Shown: piece after piece, positions 23,886-33,500 of the stretch | How positions within the stretch are numbered: the first letter of the stretch is position 1 | Layout of the letters: each line of letters begins with the position of its first letter | DNA from: Bacillota bacterium | GTDB lineage: Bacteria > Bacillota > Clostridia > Peptostreptococcales > Anaerovoracaceae | Direction: 5' to 3' | DNA: 50,753 bases | Assembly (NCBI GenBank): GCA_029008005.1 | Contig: JAQXIX010000019.1 | Coordinates: 1-50,753, forward strand | Program-made: the position numbers and the translations under genes | The notes under the pieces: generated by a model | What the model was told of the DNA's origin: nothing | Database searches by the model: none | What the model saw: only the letters and a program-made list of their open reading frames with translations

Positions 23886-26882
23886 TCAGCTTATTATCAG
23901 TCTGTTTCTTCCTGTGTTTTTAGCGGAATACATTGCCGCATCAGCTGCATCATACAGTTTGGTAAAGGTGCTGTTTTCCTTATCGGATATAGCAACTCCC
24001 ATTGAGAAAGTTGCGTTCAGTTTTTCTTCTGCCAGTTTATCGTTTACCTTTTCGAAGGTCTCGCGCACTCTTTCGCGAATAAGCTTCTCATCTGCATCTG
24101 CATTAAAGAACATGGCTGCAGCGAATTCATCCCCGCCAAGTCTTCCGGAAATATCAGTCTCTCTCAGGCTTGACTTCAAAGCATTGCCGAGGGTTATAAG
24201 AAGTCTGTCTCCCGCTCTGTGACCGTAAGAGTCATTATATTCTTTGAAATAGTCAATATCCATCATTATGAAAACAGCCTTCGTATTTCTGTCCAGATTT
24301 CTCAGTTCCATGTCATTTATAAATGACGAATGGTTAAGGAGTCCCGTCAGAGAATCTCGCCTGTAGGTTTCCTCCCATATTTCCAGCCTGCTATCTGCAT
24401 TTTTCTTTTCCTTGGATATGTACTGGGTTACCGTATGAGATTTAAGAGCCTCGAAGACAATAATCTCTGTTTTTTCGACTTTGGCTGCCGAATCGTAATA
24501 TGGTCTTCCGAGACAGATAACATTTCTTTCGGTACCGTTTTTCATTACCATGGCGTGCTCAAGGTAAGCCAGCTGCTTCCTGGCAAGATGCTCGTTAACT
24601 TTGACATAGTACATTGCCCTTACTCTATCAGGAATAAGATCCGGCTGTCCCAATGACAATTTAGCGATATCTTCCTTCGAGTATCCTGTGAATTTCTCGA
24701 ATCTGTCATCTACCTGAATAATCTTCTGTTTATCGTCAATCAGATATCGTATGTAAGGTACATCATAGATTTCTTCGTCGTCTGTATTATATTCGTTTTT
24801 TTCCTTAACTGAGGAAGGCTTGTAGTTTAACTCAAATATTTCCGGCGGCTCCGTGTTAACTTGTTCACCGTCATTTTCCCCTATGCCCTCATTCTCAAGA
24901 AGCTGAATAAATTCCGATACAACCGTAGGGTCAAACTGAGTCCCGGCATTGTCAATCAGTTCCTGCTTAGCCTCAGCCACAGTCATCTTTTTCTTATATG
25001 ACCTTTTGCTTATCATCGCATCGTAGGCATCAACTACTGCAATAATTCTGGACAGAATCGGAATAGTTTCCTTCCTGAGACCGTCCGGATAGCCTTTGCC
25101 GTCCCATCTTTCGTGGTGATGAAGTATCGCCTCGGCGATATCCATATAATCCGTTGAGGAATTAGCTATTTCGTATCCCTTGTAAACGTGGGACTTAATA
25201 ACATTCCACTCATCCTCCGTAAGCTTTCCCGGCTTGTTAAGTATTTCAAGGGGTACGCCGATTTTCCCTATGTCGTGAAGAACACAGAGCAACGCAAGTC
25301 TCGCCTCATCTGTATCCGTAAGTCCTATTCGTCTGCTTAGCTTGATTCCCAGATACTGTGTTCTTCGTACATGAGACTCTGTGTCAGCATCACATTCCTT
25401 GAGTGCTCTGATCAGAGAATTAAGAGTATTTGAACGCATGGACTCATCGTCCATCAGTTTCCTGGTCGCAACATTCTTTTCGGCTCTGAGAATAACATCC
25501 AGCATGTCCGGATATTCATCCTCAACAAGAATAAGAGCATACTGAAATGTTCCGCTGAATTTTATTCTCACGGACCCCATAATTCGAACTGCTTCATGTT
25601 CTGTAATTCCGGTGCTTATTGCTATAAGATTCGCGTCGTTTCCGCGGACAAAATACGTATCGGGAGGAAATTCATCTCGCAAAATCCCTGCAAGTTCACC
25701 TATAATCTGATCTCCCTTTCCCATGCCGTATGTGTTGTTTATCAGTGACAGTCCGTTTATGTCGCAGCAGGTTACAACCGCCGGTACATTGAACTTCATT
25801 TCCGATACGTTCAAATTAAAACCTTCCCAGCTGTGGAACCCGGTAATTATATCTGTTTCGAGTCTGGCATCCTCAAAGGTAATCAGCTTCCCAAGTTTGC
25901 GACCGCCGGCATTCTTAAGAATCTTGTAATTGCATATAAACGGAATGAAGTTTCCGTTTCTGTTTTCACGTACCCATTGAAAAGACTGGACATCTGCAGC
26001 TGTTTCCGTATTTATACGGATTTTGCATTTGTCTGTAAAGGATTCAAATGTCAGCCTTTCGTCAAAATCCACTTCAGGAATATATCTCTTGATTCTCTCG
26101 TTGCACAGAAACATGTTGTCATCATAGCCGAAAAGAACAATCCCAAGATCAAGGCTGTCAAATATGCTTGTTTTGAAAATACCTATCATTCCTTTTTTGG
26201 CATATACGAAACAGCACCAGTACAGGAATATTACAACTGCACTGTACAGAATGAGGGAAACATCCAGTCTGCCAATCAGACCGGGCACATCCGCATACAG
26301 GAACAGCGCATTTATCACGACTATTACCACAATGGCAATTGCAGGCAGTATATACTGCATTTTATATTCGGATGCAACTCTTTTAGCCGTTATTATGAGC
26401 ATTACCAAGACCGCCGCAACAAGAATATAAGCATATATCAGATGCATTCTGTAAAGAGGCTTCATTATGTAAGAGAACATGGCAAAATCCACATCCATAA
26501 ATGAGAAGCTCATCGCTATTTCCCTGAATGGATTGATTGTAAGCACGATGCAGTCAAACATAAGATATGCCAGACTTAAACCGATGAAAGCAACTGATAA
26601 TCTGCTCCTTTTTCTTCCTGTGTAAACGAAAATAAACAGAACGCAGAAATTCAGCATCACGCTGATTGCCATAAAATAGAAACTGGTAAATAAAGAATTG
26701 ATGAAATAGTCATCTGTCATTACAGAAACTAAATAAGTGGAGTCTGCAATTGCCGCGAAAACAGTTGCACTTCCCAGAAGGATTCCCTTCCTATTCTTTT
26801 TCAAAAAGGAAAGAACCGCAATAATTATATCAAAGGCCGCAATCATGACCGACAGAAAAACATAACTTAAAGTAAAAACCAT
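23886..26882 (-). CDS. Membrane HD-GYP / GGDEF signalling protein
   Basis: 998 residues. About seven membrane helices fill residues 1-230, like 7TM sensor regions of signalling proteins. Then a PAS-like part (about 240-340), a GGDEF-fold domain that has lost the motif (RGNDA at 413-417), an HD-GYP phosphodiesterase (HD at 536-537, HHE at 589-591, GYP at 597-599), a PAS domain (about 705-815), and a C-terminal GGDEF cyclase with intact GGDEF at 916-920. The protein can therefore in principle make and break c-di-GMP; the degenerate domain may bind GTP as an allosteric site. GGAG precedes the ATG. Monocistronic with its own promoter; no clear terminator after it. Confidence 0.92.
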   Translation of the reverse strand: MVFTLSYVFLSVMIAAFDIIIAVLSFLKKNRKGILLGSATVFAAIADSTYLVSVMTDDYFINSLFTSFYFMAISVMLNFCVLFIFVYTGRKRSRLSVAFIGLSLAYLMFDCIVLTINPFREIAMSFSFMDVDFAMFSYIMKPLYRMHLIYAYILVAAVLVMLIITAKRVASEYKMQYILPAIAIVVIVVINALFLYADVPGLIGRLDVSLILYSAVVIFLYWCCFVYAKKGMIGIFKTSIFDSLDLGIVLFGYDDNMFLCNERIKRYIPEVDFDERLTFESFTDKCKIRINTETAADVQSFQWVRENRNGNFIPFICNYKILKNAGGRKLGKLITFEDARLETDIITGFHSWEGFNLNVSEMKFNVPAVVTCCDINGLSLINNTYGMGKGDQIIGELAGILRDEFPPDTYFVRGNDANLIAISTGITEHEAVRIMGSVRIKFSGTFQYALILVEDEYPDMLDVILRAEKNVATRKLMDDESMRSNTLNSLIRALKECDADTESHVRRTQYLGIKLSRRIGLTDTDEARLALLCVLHDIGKIGVPLEILNKPGKLTEDEWNVIKSHVYKGYEIANSSTDYMDIAEAILHHHERWDGKGYPDGLRKETIPILSRIIAVVDAYDAMISKRSYKKKMTVAEAKQELIDNAGTQFDPTVVSEFIQLLENEGIGENDGEQVNTEPPEIFELNYKPSSVKEKNEYNTDDEEIYDVPYIRYLIDDKQKIIQVDDRFEKFTGYSKEDIAKLSLGQPDLIPDRVRAMYYVKVNEHLARKQLAYLEHAMVMKNGTERNVICLGRPYYDSAAKVEKTEIIVFEALKSHTVTQYISKEKKNADSRLEIWEETYRRDSLTGLLNHSSFINDMELRNLDRNTKAVFIMMDIDYFKEYNDSYGHRAGDRLLITLGNALKSSLRETDISGRLGGDEFAAAMFFNADADEKLIRERVRETFEKVNDKLAEEKLNATFSMGVAISDKENSTFTKLYDAADAAMYSAKNTGRNRLIIS

Positions 26883-26948
26883 ATCAAGCTCCGTAACCCA
26901 ATATGAACAGAATCATATTCATCGTTTTTGTATGCTGTATGTATTAAT

Positions 26949-26977
26949 ATTATACAGTTACATGGCAAATACTACAA
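26949..26977 (-). promoter_or_regulatory. Promoter of the HD-GYP/GGDEF gene
   Basis: Minus-strand TTGTAG (26972-26977), 17-nt spacer, perfect TATAAT (26949-26954). The -35 box lies over the end of the upstream HAD gene. Confidence 0.6.
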
Positions 26978-27538
26978 TAAATTTCTCACATCAACAACCT
27001 TGCAGCCTGCTGCTTCCGCCGCCTCCATGGCATAAGGAGAATCTTCATATACTGCTGTTTCGGCAGGGTTTACATCATGTCTGTCACATACCATTCTCCA
27101 TATTTCCGGATTATCCTTGCCTGTTCCGAACTCGTCAGCCGAATATACAGCTTCGAATCCTTCCAGAATTCCAAGCCTGCGAAACGCCGCCCTGATGCAG
27201 TCAGCATCTGAAGTCGAGAGCGCAACAATTCTCGCTCCCTCCTCCTGCAGTCTTCTCAGGTGATTTAATGGGACATCAAAAGGCTTCAGTATTTCTGCGT
27301 ACTGATTGTAAATAATGCCGGTAATATCTGATTTTATCTGATCCACGGTATCTGTAATCCCATAGTTTTCTATAAAATATTCAGAAACCTCCTTCAAGGT
27401 CATTTTCTCAATCCTGTCATAGAGATTTTCCGGGGATTTCCTGCCTTTGCCCGAGAGATAAATCCTCCCCAGATCATGCCACATTGACATGGAATCCAGT
27501 AATGTTCCGTCAACATCGAAAATATATAATCCGTACAT
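26972..27538 (-). CDS. HAD-family phosphatase (beta-phosphoglucomutase-like)
   Basis: 188 residues. HAD motif I is FDVDGTLLDS (near 7-16), motif II the Ser/Thr in ALSTSD, motif III region GKDNPEIW (Lys) and motif IV VYEDSPYAMEAA; an alpha-helical cap occupies about 18-90. These enzymes hydrolyse phosphate esters through an aspartyl intermediate. The gene is 9 bp downstream of thiD, so a role in thiamine phosphate metabolism is possible but not shown by sequence. Confidence 0.85.
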   Translation of the reverse strand: MYGLYIFDVDGTLLDSMSMWHDLGRIYLSGKGRKSPENLYDRIEKMTLKEVSEYFIENYGITDTVDQIKSDITGIIYNQYAEILKPFDVPLNHLRRLQEEGARIVALSTSDADCIRAAFRRLGILEGFEAVYSADEFGTGKDNPEIWRMVCDRHDVNPAETAVYEDSPYAMEAAEAAGCKVVDVRNLL

Positions 27539-27547
27539 CGTCTGTTT

Positions 27548-28339
27548 CTAATACTCTCCTTCAACTTTGAAACCGTGGTTCATAGGTCCGCTGCCCTTTC
27601 CCAGATCCAGCATGGCCTCAAGACATCCGCTTATATAACGTTTGGCTCTTTCCACCGAATCGTCGAGAGAATATCCCTTGGCCAGATTGGATGCTATGGC
27701 GCTTGACAGAGTACATCCGGTTCCGTGTGTATTGGGATTGTCTATTTTCTTCCCGCGGAACCACTTTATTTCGCCGTCTTTCCATAGGAGATCATTGGCG
27801 TCATTAATCTGATGTCCGCCCTTAACAAGAACCGAGCATCCGTATCTCCTGCCTATTTCCTCGGCTGCTTTAACCATTTCTTTTTCGTCGGTTATGGTCT
27901 TTGCCGAAAGTATTTCAGCCTCAGGAATATTCGGTGTCACCACCTCCGCCAGAGGGATAAGTTCGGATGTCAGAGTTTCTATGGCATTTTCTTCAAGGAG
28001 CCTCGATCCACTGGTTGAAACCATCACAGGATCCACAACAACATGCTTAGCACCATACTGTCTTAACTTATCTGCTATTGTTTCTATAAGTTTCGCGGAT
28101 GATACCATGCCGATTTTAACTGCATCCGGATAAATGTCCGTGAAAACACTGTCAAGCTGTTTCCCCAGAAACTCCGGCGTCGATTCAAAAATCCCCGTAA
28201 CTCCGGTTGTATTCTGTGCCGTTAGTGCAGTTACAGCCGTCATGGCATATACTCCATTAGCCATCATTGTCTTGATATCCGCCTGAATTCCCGCACCTCC
28301 GCCGGAATCACTGCCGGCAATCGATAATGCTGTCCTCAT
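27548..28339 (-). CDS. thiD: Hydroxymethylpyrimidine (phosphate) kinase
   Basis: 263 residues, ribokinase fold. ThiD phosphorylates HMP to HMP-P and HMP-PP for thiamine synthesis. The substrate site is IAGSDSGGGAGIQADIKT (near 6-23), and the anion-hole/ATP motif is NTHGTGCTLSSAIA. AAAGGAG lies upstream of the ATG. No other thi gene and no TPP riboswitch accompany it; it has a promoter (28426-28454) and a leader with a strong hairpin (28381-28410). A pyridoxine/HMP dual kinase is the alternative, less likely given the motif set. Confidence 0.9.
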   Translation of the reverse strand: MRTALSIAGSDSGGGAGIQADIKTMMANGVYAMTAVTALTAQNTTGVTGIFESTPEFLGKQLDSVFTDIYPDAVKIGMVSSAKLIETIADKLRQYGAKHVVVDPVMVSTSGSRLLEENAIETLTSELIPLAEVVTPNIPEAEILSAKTITDEKEMVKAAEEIGRRYGCSVLVKGGHQINDANDLLWKDGEIKWFRGKKIDNPNTHGTGCTLSSAIASNLAKGYSLDDSVERAKRYISGCLEAMLDLGKGSGPMNHGFKVEGEY

Positions 28340-28380
28340 AACAGAACTCCTTTCGAATAATATTTTTACATATGGTTAAA

Positions 28381-28410
28381 GCGGACATGCCCGGTCACGG
28401 CATGTCCGCA
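28381..28410 (-). other. Perfect GC-rich hairpin in the thiD leader
   Basis: Minus-strand GCGGACATGCC and GGCATGTCCGC form 11 perfect pairs around GTGACCG, followed only by TTTAACC. It lies between the thiD promoter and thiD and 50 bp after the symporter gene. It may be a weak terminator for the latter or a leader element of thiD. Confidence 0.6.
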
Positions 28411-28425
28411 TTGTTAATTACAGTT

Positions 28426-28454
28426 ATTATATGCTTCTATCCTTCTTCTTTCAA
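28426..28454 (-). promoter_or_regulatory. Promoter for thiD
   Basis: Minus-strand TTGAAA (28449-28454), 17-nt spacer, TATAAT (28426-28431), about 90 nt before the thiD ATG. Confidence 0.7.
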
Positions 28455-28463
28455 GACGGTGTC

Positions 28464-29933
28464 TTAAATTCCCTGATGTTCGGCTGATTTTCTCTTTTTC
28501 AGTTCCTGACGCACTCCGTCAACAAACACTGTTCCGTCTTCCTGAATTACAACTTCATGTTTCTTCTTGTCAATGGCGTTAACTATGAAGAAGACAATTG
28601 CACTTACAAGTATTCCGAACATAATCGGCGTAGTCGCTGTCAGGCCGTCTTTAATCAGGAACACCAGCACTGTGACAAAACTGCATACCAGCGACAGGAG
28701 TCCTGCCTTTGCACTGACTTTCTTCATAATGAATGCGAATACCAGCGGAATGAAGATACAGCCGGAAATGAACGCATAAGCCACATCCAGTGCTACAAGA
28801 ACACTCTGAATCCAAAGAGCACATACAATTGCCAGACATCCTACGATTACAGCGATAATTCTTGTGACCAGAATTCCCTGCTTTTCTGACAGGTCCGGTT
28901 TAACCCCGCACACCAGGTCGTTATAAGCGACTGTCGCCGTACCCATAATTTCGCTGGATGCCGTGGACATAACTGCTGCAAGTGCAGCTGCCAGCAGAAC
29001 GCCTCTTACTCCTGTCGGAGTGAATGTTGTTGTTGCCGTCGCAAAGGCCAGATCCGGATTTTCCATATTCGGCATGGCAACAACGAGACACATGCCGATG
29101 ATTATTATCGCGATTGTGTATAAGAAAATGTATCCGGCAGCCATAGCCGTTCCTCTTCGAGCTGTTTTCGGATCCTTTGCGGTAAATGCTCTCTGCCATA
29201 TATCCTGACCTCCCAGGAAACCCGGAAGATAAAGAAGAACATACGCGAAAATTTTAGCAAAACCTATTCCCGTCAGATCCCAGTGTGTAGCAGGCACAGC
29301 TTCAACAAAAGCTCCAAATCCGCCGATTCCGTGTATTGCCATTGCCGGACAGAGAATGCAGACTCCGAGAGTCATAATAACGAACTGAACAATATCAGTA
29401 TACGTTACTGCCCACATTCCGCCGATTACAACGTATGTTAGAACTACAGCCCCGCCAATAAGCATTGATATCTGTGTAGACCATCCGAACATTACATTTA
29501 CTATTGTTCCTACTGCAACTACCTGAACGACTCCAACCATGAACATGTATACCATCATTACTACGGCACTCAACACTCTGGCCTGTGGACCGTAAAACAC
29601 GCCGAATCCTTCACAGGCACTGAGTATTCTCATGTTAGAGAGTTTTGTTTTCAGAAACAGGCTAAGCAGAAAAATACTGAAAGCTGCCACTCCGCCAAGC
29701 CATATTGCTCCGACACCGAAATTATATGACAGTGTCGTTCCGCCCATTGTCAGGGCTCCGCCAAGCACACATGCTGCCATCGCTGCAGTGAATCGCCATA
29801 TTCCTATGTTTCTTCCCGCAACCATGAAGTCTTCTGTTGTCTTAGTCCTCTTAGCTGTCCAAATTCCTACTCCAACAAGCATAATCATGTAGCCGATAAC
29901 TATTACAATGTCGATTGTTGTAAATTGAGTCAT
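28464..29933 (-). CDS. Sodium:solute symporter (SSS family)
   Basis: 489 residues with about 13 membrane segments in the LeuT-like SSS fold. Family features are the N-terminal FMVAGRNIGIWR segment (near 40), GGMWAVTYTDIVQ near 170 and GVRGVLLAAALAAVMSTASS near 325, which holds the Na2-site Ser residues. Such carriers import pantothenate, proline, sugars or organic acids with Na+; the substrate is not evident. The ATG at 29933 follows GGGAGG by 4-5 nt. It is upstream of thiD but separated by a promoter and hairpin; a vitamin-precursor substrate would be guesswork. Confidence 0.9.
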   Translation of the reverse strand: MTQFTTIDIVIVIGYMIMLVGVGIWTAKRTKTTEDFMVAGRNIGIWRFTAAMAACVLGGALTMGGTTLSYNFGVGAIWLGGVAAFSIFLLSLFLKTKLSNMRILSACEGFGVFYGPQARVLSAVVMMVYMFMVGVVQVVAVGTIVNVMFGWSTQISMLIGGAVVLTYVVIGGMWAVTYTDIVQFVIMTLGVCILCPAMAIHGIGGFGAFVEAVPATHWDLTGIGFAKIFAYVLLYLPGFLGGQDIWQRAFTAKDPKTARRGTAMAAGYIFLYTIAIIIIGMCLVVAMPNMENPDLAFATATTTFTPTGVRGVLLAAALAAVMSTASSEIMGTATVAYNDLVCGVKPDLSEKQGILVTRIIAVIVGCLAIVCALWIQSVLVALDVAYAFISGCIFIPLVFAFIMKKVSAKAGLLSLVCSFVTVLVFLIKDGLTATTPIMFGILVSAIVFFIVNAIDKKKHEVVIQEDGTVFVDGVRQELKKRKSAEHQGI

Positions 29934-30006
29934 TTTACCTCCCACTAATACACCGGAACCTTCTCGATTTCCCTTTTTTGTGATTCAATAACAAATTGCG
30001 TCTCCA

Positions 30007-30035
30007 ATTATACTCGTCTAAACATAATTTTTCAA
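30007..30035 (-). promoter_or_regulatory. Promoter of the SSS symporter gene
   Basis: Minus-strand TTGAAA (30030-30035), 17-nt spacer, TATAAT (30007-30012), about 75 nt before the ATG. A 12-bp perfect palindrome AACCGGCCGGTT lies about 75 bp further upstream at 30111-30122. Confidence 0.75.
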
Positions 30036-30130
30036 GTATAATATTACAAAAATACTTATTTTTATTCTAAAATGTCATCACTTCAATATGAATATAAGTT
30101 CCCCCGGAGCAACCGGCCGGTTTTCCCAAT

Positions 30131-30175
30131 AAAAAAGGAGCTGTCGCCCTGATTGATACAGTGCAACAACTCCTC
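30131..30175 (-). terminator. Terminator of the pflB-pflA operon
   Basis: Minus-strand AGGAGTTGTTGC..CTG pairs with CAG..GCGACAGCTCCT and is followed by TTTTTT. It lies about 40 nt after the pflA stop. Confidence 0.85.
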
Positions 30176-30216
30176 ATTACGCATTCATTTATATTTAGCA
30201 ATTCACAAATACGATG

Positions 30217-30945
30217 TCACGCAACAATTCTTTCCTGAAGCAGATTGTTCAGTTTGTTAAGCTTTTGCGAATCCATGGCTTTCACGCCTTCGAGGCGATA
30301 CTTGATTCCCAGATTTTCATATTTTGATTTCCCCATTGTATGGTAACCCAGAAGTTCAGCGCAATAGAGATTCTCGACATATTTGTGAATAAAGTCAGCA
30401 AGTTCACGTATATTCTCTTCGCTGTCATTGATTCCCGGAACTACAACCTGACGGATCCATACTTTAGTGTTATGCTTATTGGCCATGCTTATTACACGGT
30501 AGAGGCCCACCATGGAGCGGCCGCTTATTTCCCTGAACATGTCCTTCTCACTGTGCTTAACGTCAAGCAGAAGCATATCGGCTTCCCTGATTACATCTTC
30601 GGTATATTCATCCCACCATGTACCGCTGGTATCAATACACACATTGATATCGTTTTCATGAAGCACTTTTATTGCTTCCAGGAGAAATTCCCCCTGCATC
30701 ATGGCTTCCCCTCCGGAAAAAGTAACGCCTCCTTCTTCGCCATAATACATCTTGCCTCTAAGTGCCGTGCGAAGCATTTCATCAATTGTAATTTCACTTC
30801 CTCCGCCGCAGCTCCATGTATCCGGGTTGTGACAATACATACATCTTGCCGGGCAGCCCTGCATGAAAAACACTGTACGTATTCCCGGTCCGTCAACCGC
30901 ACCGAATGTTTCTATTGAATGAATCTTTGCTGTTGTCTTGCTCAC
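30217..30945 (-). CDS. pflA: Pyruvate formate-lyase activating enzyme
   Basis: 242 residues; radical-SAM enzyme that installs the glycyl radical on PflB under anaerobic conditions. The [4Fe-4S] cysteines are C31, C35 and C38 in CPARCMYC, with GPGIRTVFF just before and the SAM-binding GGE region VTFSGGEAMMQ near 77-87. It follows pflB by 30 bp and shares its promoter; the terminator at 30131-30175 ends the unit. Confidence 0.96.
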   Translation of the reverse strand: MSKTTAKIHSIETFGAVDGPGIRTVFFMQGCPARCMYCHNPDTWSCGGGSEITIDEMLRTALRGKMYYGEEGGVTFSGGEAMMQGEFLLEAIKVLHENDINVCIDTSGTWWDEYTEDVIREADMLLLDVKHSEKDMFREISGRSMVGLYRVISMANKHNTKVWIRQVVVPGINDSEENIRELADFIHKYVENLYCAELLGYHTMGKSKYENLGIKYRLEGVKAMDSQKLNKLNNLLQERIVA

Positions 30946-30975
30946 TTTTATCTGCTCCTTAAACTTGCGATAAGT

Positions 30976-33213
30976 TTATACTTCAACGTGGAAAGTTCTT
31001 TCGATTACTTCTTTCTGATGTGCCTTTGAAAGCGCATTGAATCTTACTGCGTATCCTGATACTCTGATTGTCAGGTTAGGGTACTTGTCCGGGTTGTTAT
31101 ATGCATCAACAAGTGTGTCTCTGTTAAGTACATTAACATTCAGGTGATGGGCTCCCTGCTTGAAATATCCTGTAAGAAGATTTACAAGCACATCGTTTCT
31201 CTGTTCACGACTCTTACCTAATGCTTCAGGTACGATACTGAATGTATTTGATATTCCGTCCTGGCATGTATCCCAGCTGATTTTCGCTACAGAGTTCAGT
31301 GAAGCGATTGCTCCCTTCTCATCACGGTTGTGCATAGGATTTGCTCCCGGTGCAAACGGTGTTCCCGCACGTCTTCCGTCAGGAGTGTTTCCTGTTCTCT
31401 TTCCGTACATTACATTTGATGTAATGGTAAGAACCGACATAGTAGTTACTGCGTTTCTGTATGTAGGATGCTTGCGAAGTTCCGCAATTGATTTCTCGCT
31501 TACCGCTACTGCGATATCGTCAACTCTGTCATCGTCATTTCCGTACTTAGGGAAATCTCCTTCAGTTCTGTAATCTACGATTACACCGTTTTCATCAGCA
31601 ATAGGCCATACCTTGGCATACTTTATTGCCGAAAGTGAATCGGCTGCAACTGAGAATCCGGCTACACCAAAGGCCATAAGTCTCTTGACTTCTGAGTTAA
31701 GGAACGCCATCTGTGAGCTTTCATAGTCATATCTGTCATGCATGAAGTGAATTATATTCATAATTCTGGCATAGAGGCTCATAAGCCATTCCAGATAAAT
31801 TCCGTATCTTCTCCATACTTCATCGTAATCGAGAGGTTTGTCGAGAGGCATAGGATCCATCTGAGGTCCCAGATGTTCGCCGGTCTGCTCATCAACACCG
31901 CCGTTTATTGCCAGAAGCAGGCATTTAGCCAGATTGCATCTTGCTCCGAAGAACTGCATCTGTTCGCCCATCTGGATAGCTGATACGCAGCATGCGATAG
32001 AGTAGTCATCTCCATATGAAGCTCTCATCTTATCATCGTTTTCATACTGAATCGAGTCTGTATCTATAGAAACCTGTGCGCAGAACTTCTTGAAGTTTTC
32101 CGGGAGCTTTTCTGACCAGAGAACTGTAAGATTCGGTTCAGGAGCCGCACCCAGATTGTACAGAGTATTAAGTACACGGAAAGTGTTCTTGGTAACTCTG
32201 TGTCTTCCGTCAGCACCGATTCCTGCCAGACCTTCTGTAATCCACATAGGGTCTCCGCCGAAAAGTTCATTGTACTCGCTTGTTCTGAGATGTCTGGCAA
32301 CACGAAGCTTCAGAATGAAATCGTCTACAAATTCCTGTATTTCTTCTTCTGTATATCTGCCTCTCTCAAGGTCACGTTCAGCGTAGATATCAACAAAAGT
32401 CGCTGTTCTGCCCAGAGACATTGCCGCACCGTTTTCTTCCTTGATTCCTGCCAGATATGCGAAATATATCCACTGAATCGCTTCCTTGACATCCGAAGCA
32501 GGCTGAGAAATATCGTATCCGTATTTTTCCGCCATAAGCTTTATCTGCTTGAGAGCCTCTATCTGGTTGCTGATTTCTTCAGCAAGACGGATATTTTCAT
32601 CGAGGAGCGGTGAACGGCTTGCGATTTCCTCGTGATCCTTCTTTTTCTCTTCAATCAGGTAATCGATTCCGTAGAGAGCTGCTCTTCTGTAGTCACCTAT
32701 GATTCTTCCTCTGCCGTACGCATCAGGAAGACCTGTAATGAATCCCAGATGTCTGGCCTGTTTCATTTCCTTTGAATATGCCTTAAATACGCCGTCATTA
32801 TGTGTTGTAACATAATTGAACATGAAATCAATGTTCTCCGGAAGCTTCTCGCCATATTCTTCAAGTTCCTGTTTTACCATTCTGATTCCGCCGAATGGAC
32901 AAATTCCGCGTTTGAGGGGTTCATCTGTCTGAAGACCGACAATTACATCTTTTCCTTCAATAATATATCCCGGATCAAAAGCATTGATACGCATAATTCT
33001 GCTCGCATCAACCTTAAGAGTTCCTCCTGCCTTACGTTCTGCCTCAAGAAGTTCCTGAACCCTGTTATTACATTCAGTTGTTCTGGCTGTAGGACCCTCC
33101 AGGAAACTTCCATCACCATCATATGGATGATAGTTCAGATTAATAAAATCATCTACATAGATTCTGTTGTTCCATTCGCCTTTGACAAAGCCTTCCCACT
33201 GTTTCATGTCCAT
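30976..33213 (-). CDS. pflB: Formate C-acetyltransferase (pyruvate formate-lyase)
   Basis: 745 residues. Converts pyruvate and CoA to acetyl-CoA and formate with a glycyl radical. Active-site Cys pair CC is at 408-409 (ACCVS), the radical glycine is G720 in RVSGYAVRF, and the pyruvate-binding GGIRMVK region is near 108. The ATG at 33213 lies 8 nt after GGAGG; a GTG at 33219 is too close to that site. Cysteine pair and full length distinguish it from glycerol dehydratase-like relatives. Key enzyme for strictly anaerobic mixed-acid metabolism. Confidence 0.97.
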   Translation of the reverse strand: MDMKQWEGFVKGEWNNRIYVDDFINLNYHPYDGDGSFLEGPTARTTECNNRVQELLEAERKAGGTLKVDASRIMRINAFDPGYIIEGKDVIVGLQTDEPLKRGICPFGGIRMVKQELEEYGEKLPENIDFMFNYVTTHNDGVFKAYSKEMKQARHLGFITGLPDAYGRGRIIGDYRRAALYGIDYLIEEKKKDHEEIASRSPLLDENIRLAEEISNQIEALKQIKLMAEKYGYDISQPASDVKEAIQWIYFAYLAGIKEENGAAMSLGRTATFVDIYAERDLERGRYTEEEIQEFVDDFILKLRVARHLRTSEYNELFGGDPMWITEGLAGIGADGRHRVTKNTFRVLNTLYNLGAAPEPNLTVLWSEKLPENFKKFCAQVSIDTDSIQYENDDKMRASYGDDYSIACCVSAIQMGEQMQFFGARCNLAKCLLLAINGGVDEQTGEHLGPQMDPMPLDKPLDYDEVWRRYGIYLEWLMSLYARIMNIIHFMHDRYDYESSQMAFLNSEVKRLMAFGVAGFSVAADSLSAIKYAKVWPIADENGVIVDYRTEGDFPKYGNDDDRVDDIAVAVSEKSIAELRKHPTYRNAVTTMSVLTITSNVMYGKRTGNTPDGRRAGTPFAPGANPMHNRDEKGAIASLNSVAKISWDTCQDGISNTFSIVPEALGKSREQRNDVLVNLLTGYFKQGAHHLNVNVLNRDTLVDAYNNPDKYPNLTIRVSGYAVRFNALSKAHQKEVIERTFHVEV

Positions 33214-33277
33214 TCGCACTACCTCCGTGTTTTCTTCACACCTTGCTTCAGATTCAAATTCAGATATATGTTGTGTT

Positions 33278-33294
33278 CTGTATCTTGTATACAG
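33278..33294. promoter_or_regulatory. Palindrome in the pflB leader
   Basis: CTGTAT-CTTGT-ATACAG, a perfect 6-5-6 inverted repeat located just downstream of the predicted pflB transcription start. Good operator geometry for repression, regulator unknown. Confidence 0.4.
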
Positions 33295-33313
33295 TATTAC
33301 CCTTCAGTTCCCT

Positions 33314-33342
33314 ATTTTAGATAAACTGATTACATTATTCAA
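33314..33342 (-). promoter_or_regulatory. Promoter of pflB-pflA
   Basis: Minus-strand TTGAAT (33337-33342), 17-nt spacer, TAAAAT (33314-33319). The leader is about 95 nt. Confidence 0.65.
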
Positions 33343-33370
33343 GTGAAAATTTCTAATAAAAAAAAGCTCT

Positions 33371-33385
33371 AATTGTCTGACAATT
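33371..33385. promoter_or_regulatory. 15-bp palindrome between pflB and sulP
   Basis: AATTGTC-T-GACAATT is a perfect 7-1-7 palindrome. A matching half-site, AGACAATT, occurs at 33423-33430 in the likely -35 region of the sulP promoter. Probable operator for a dimeric regulator acting on one or both divergent genes. Confidence 0.5.
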
Positions 33386-33449
33386 GTGGCGCAATTTTGT
33401 ACCGATTCTTGTATGTTTTTTTAGACAATTAAACCTTCCCGCCCTATGA

Positions 33450-33455
33450 TATAAT
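33450..33455 (+). promoter_or_regulatory. Candidate -10 box for sulP
   Basis: Perfect TATAAT 46 nt before the sulP ATG, with no good -35 at normal spacing. The weak -35 and the overlapping operator half-site suggest an activator-dependent promoter. Confidence 0.45.
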
Positions 33456-33500
33456 ACTGTCGGAACTTATCACGAGTTTGCACTTTATTAAGGGGAATAT

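Noticed and set aside
25833-26504. 223-codon plus-strand frame inside the HD-GYP/GGDEF gene
   Set aside because: Antisense to the gene's membrane and PAS regions; no start site or domain.
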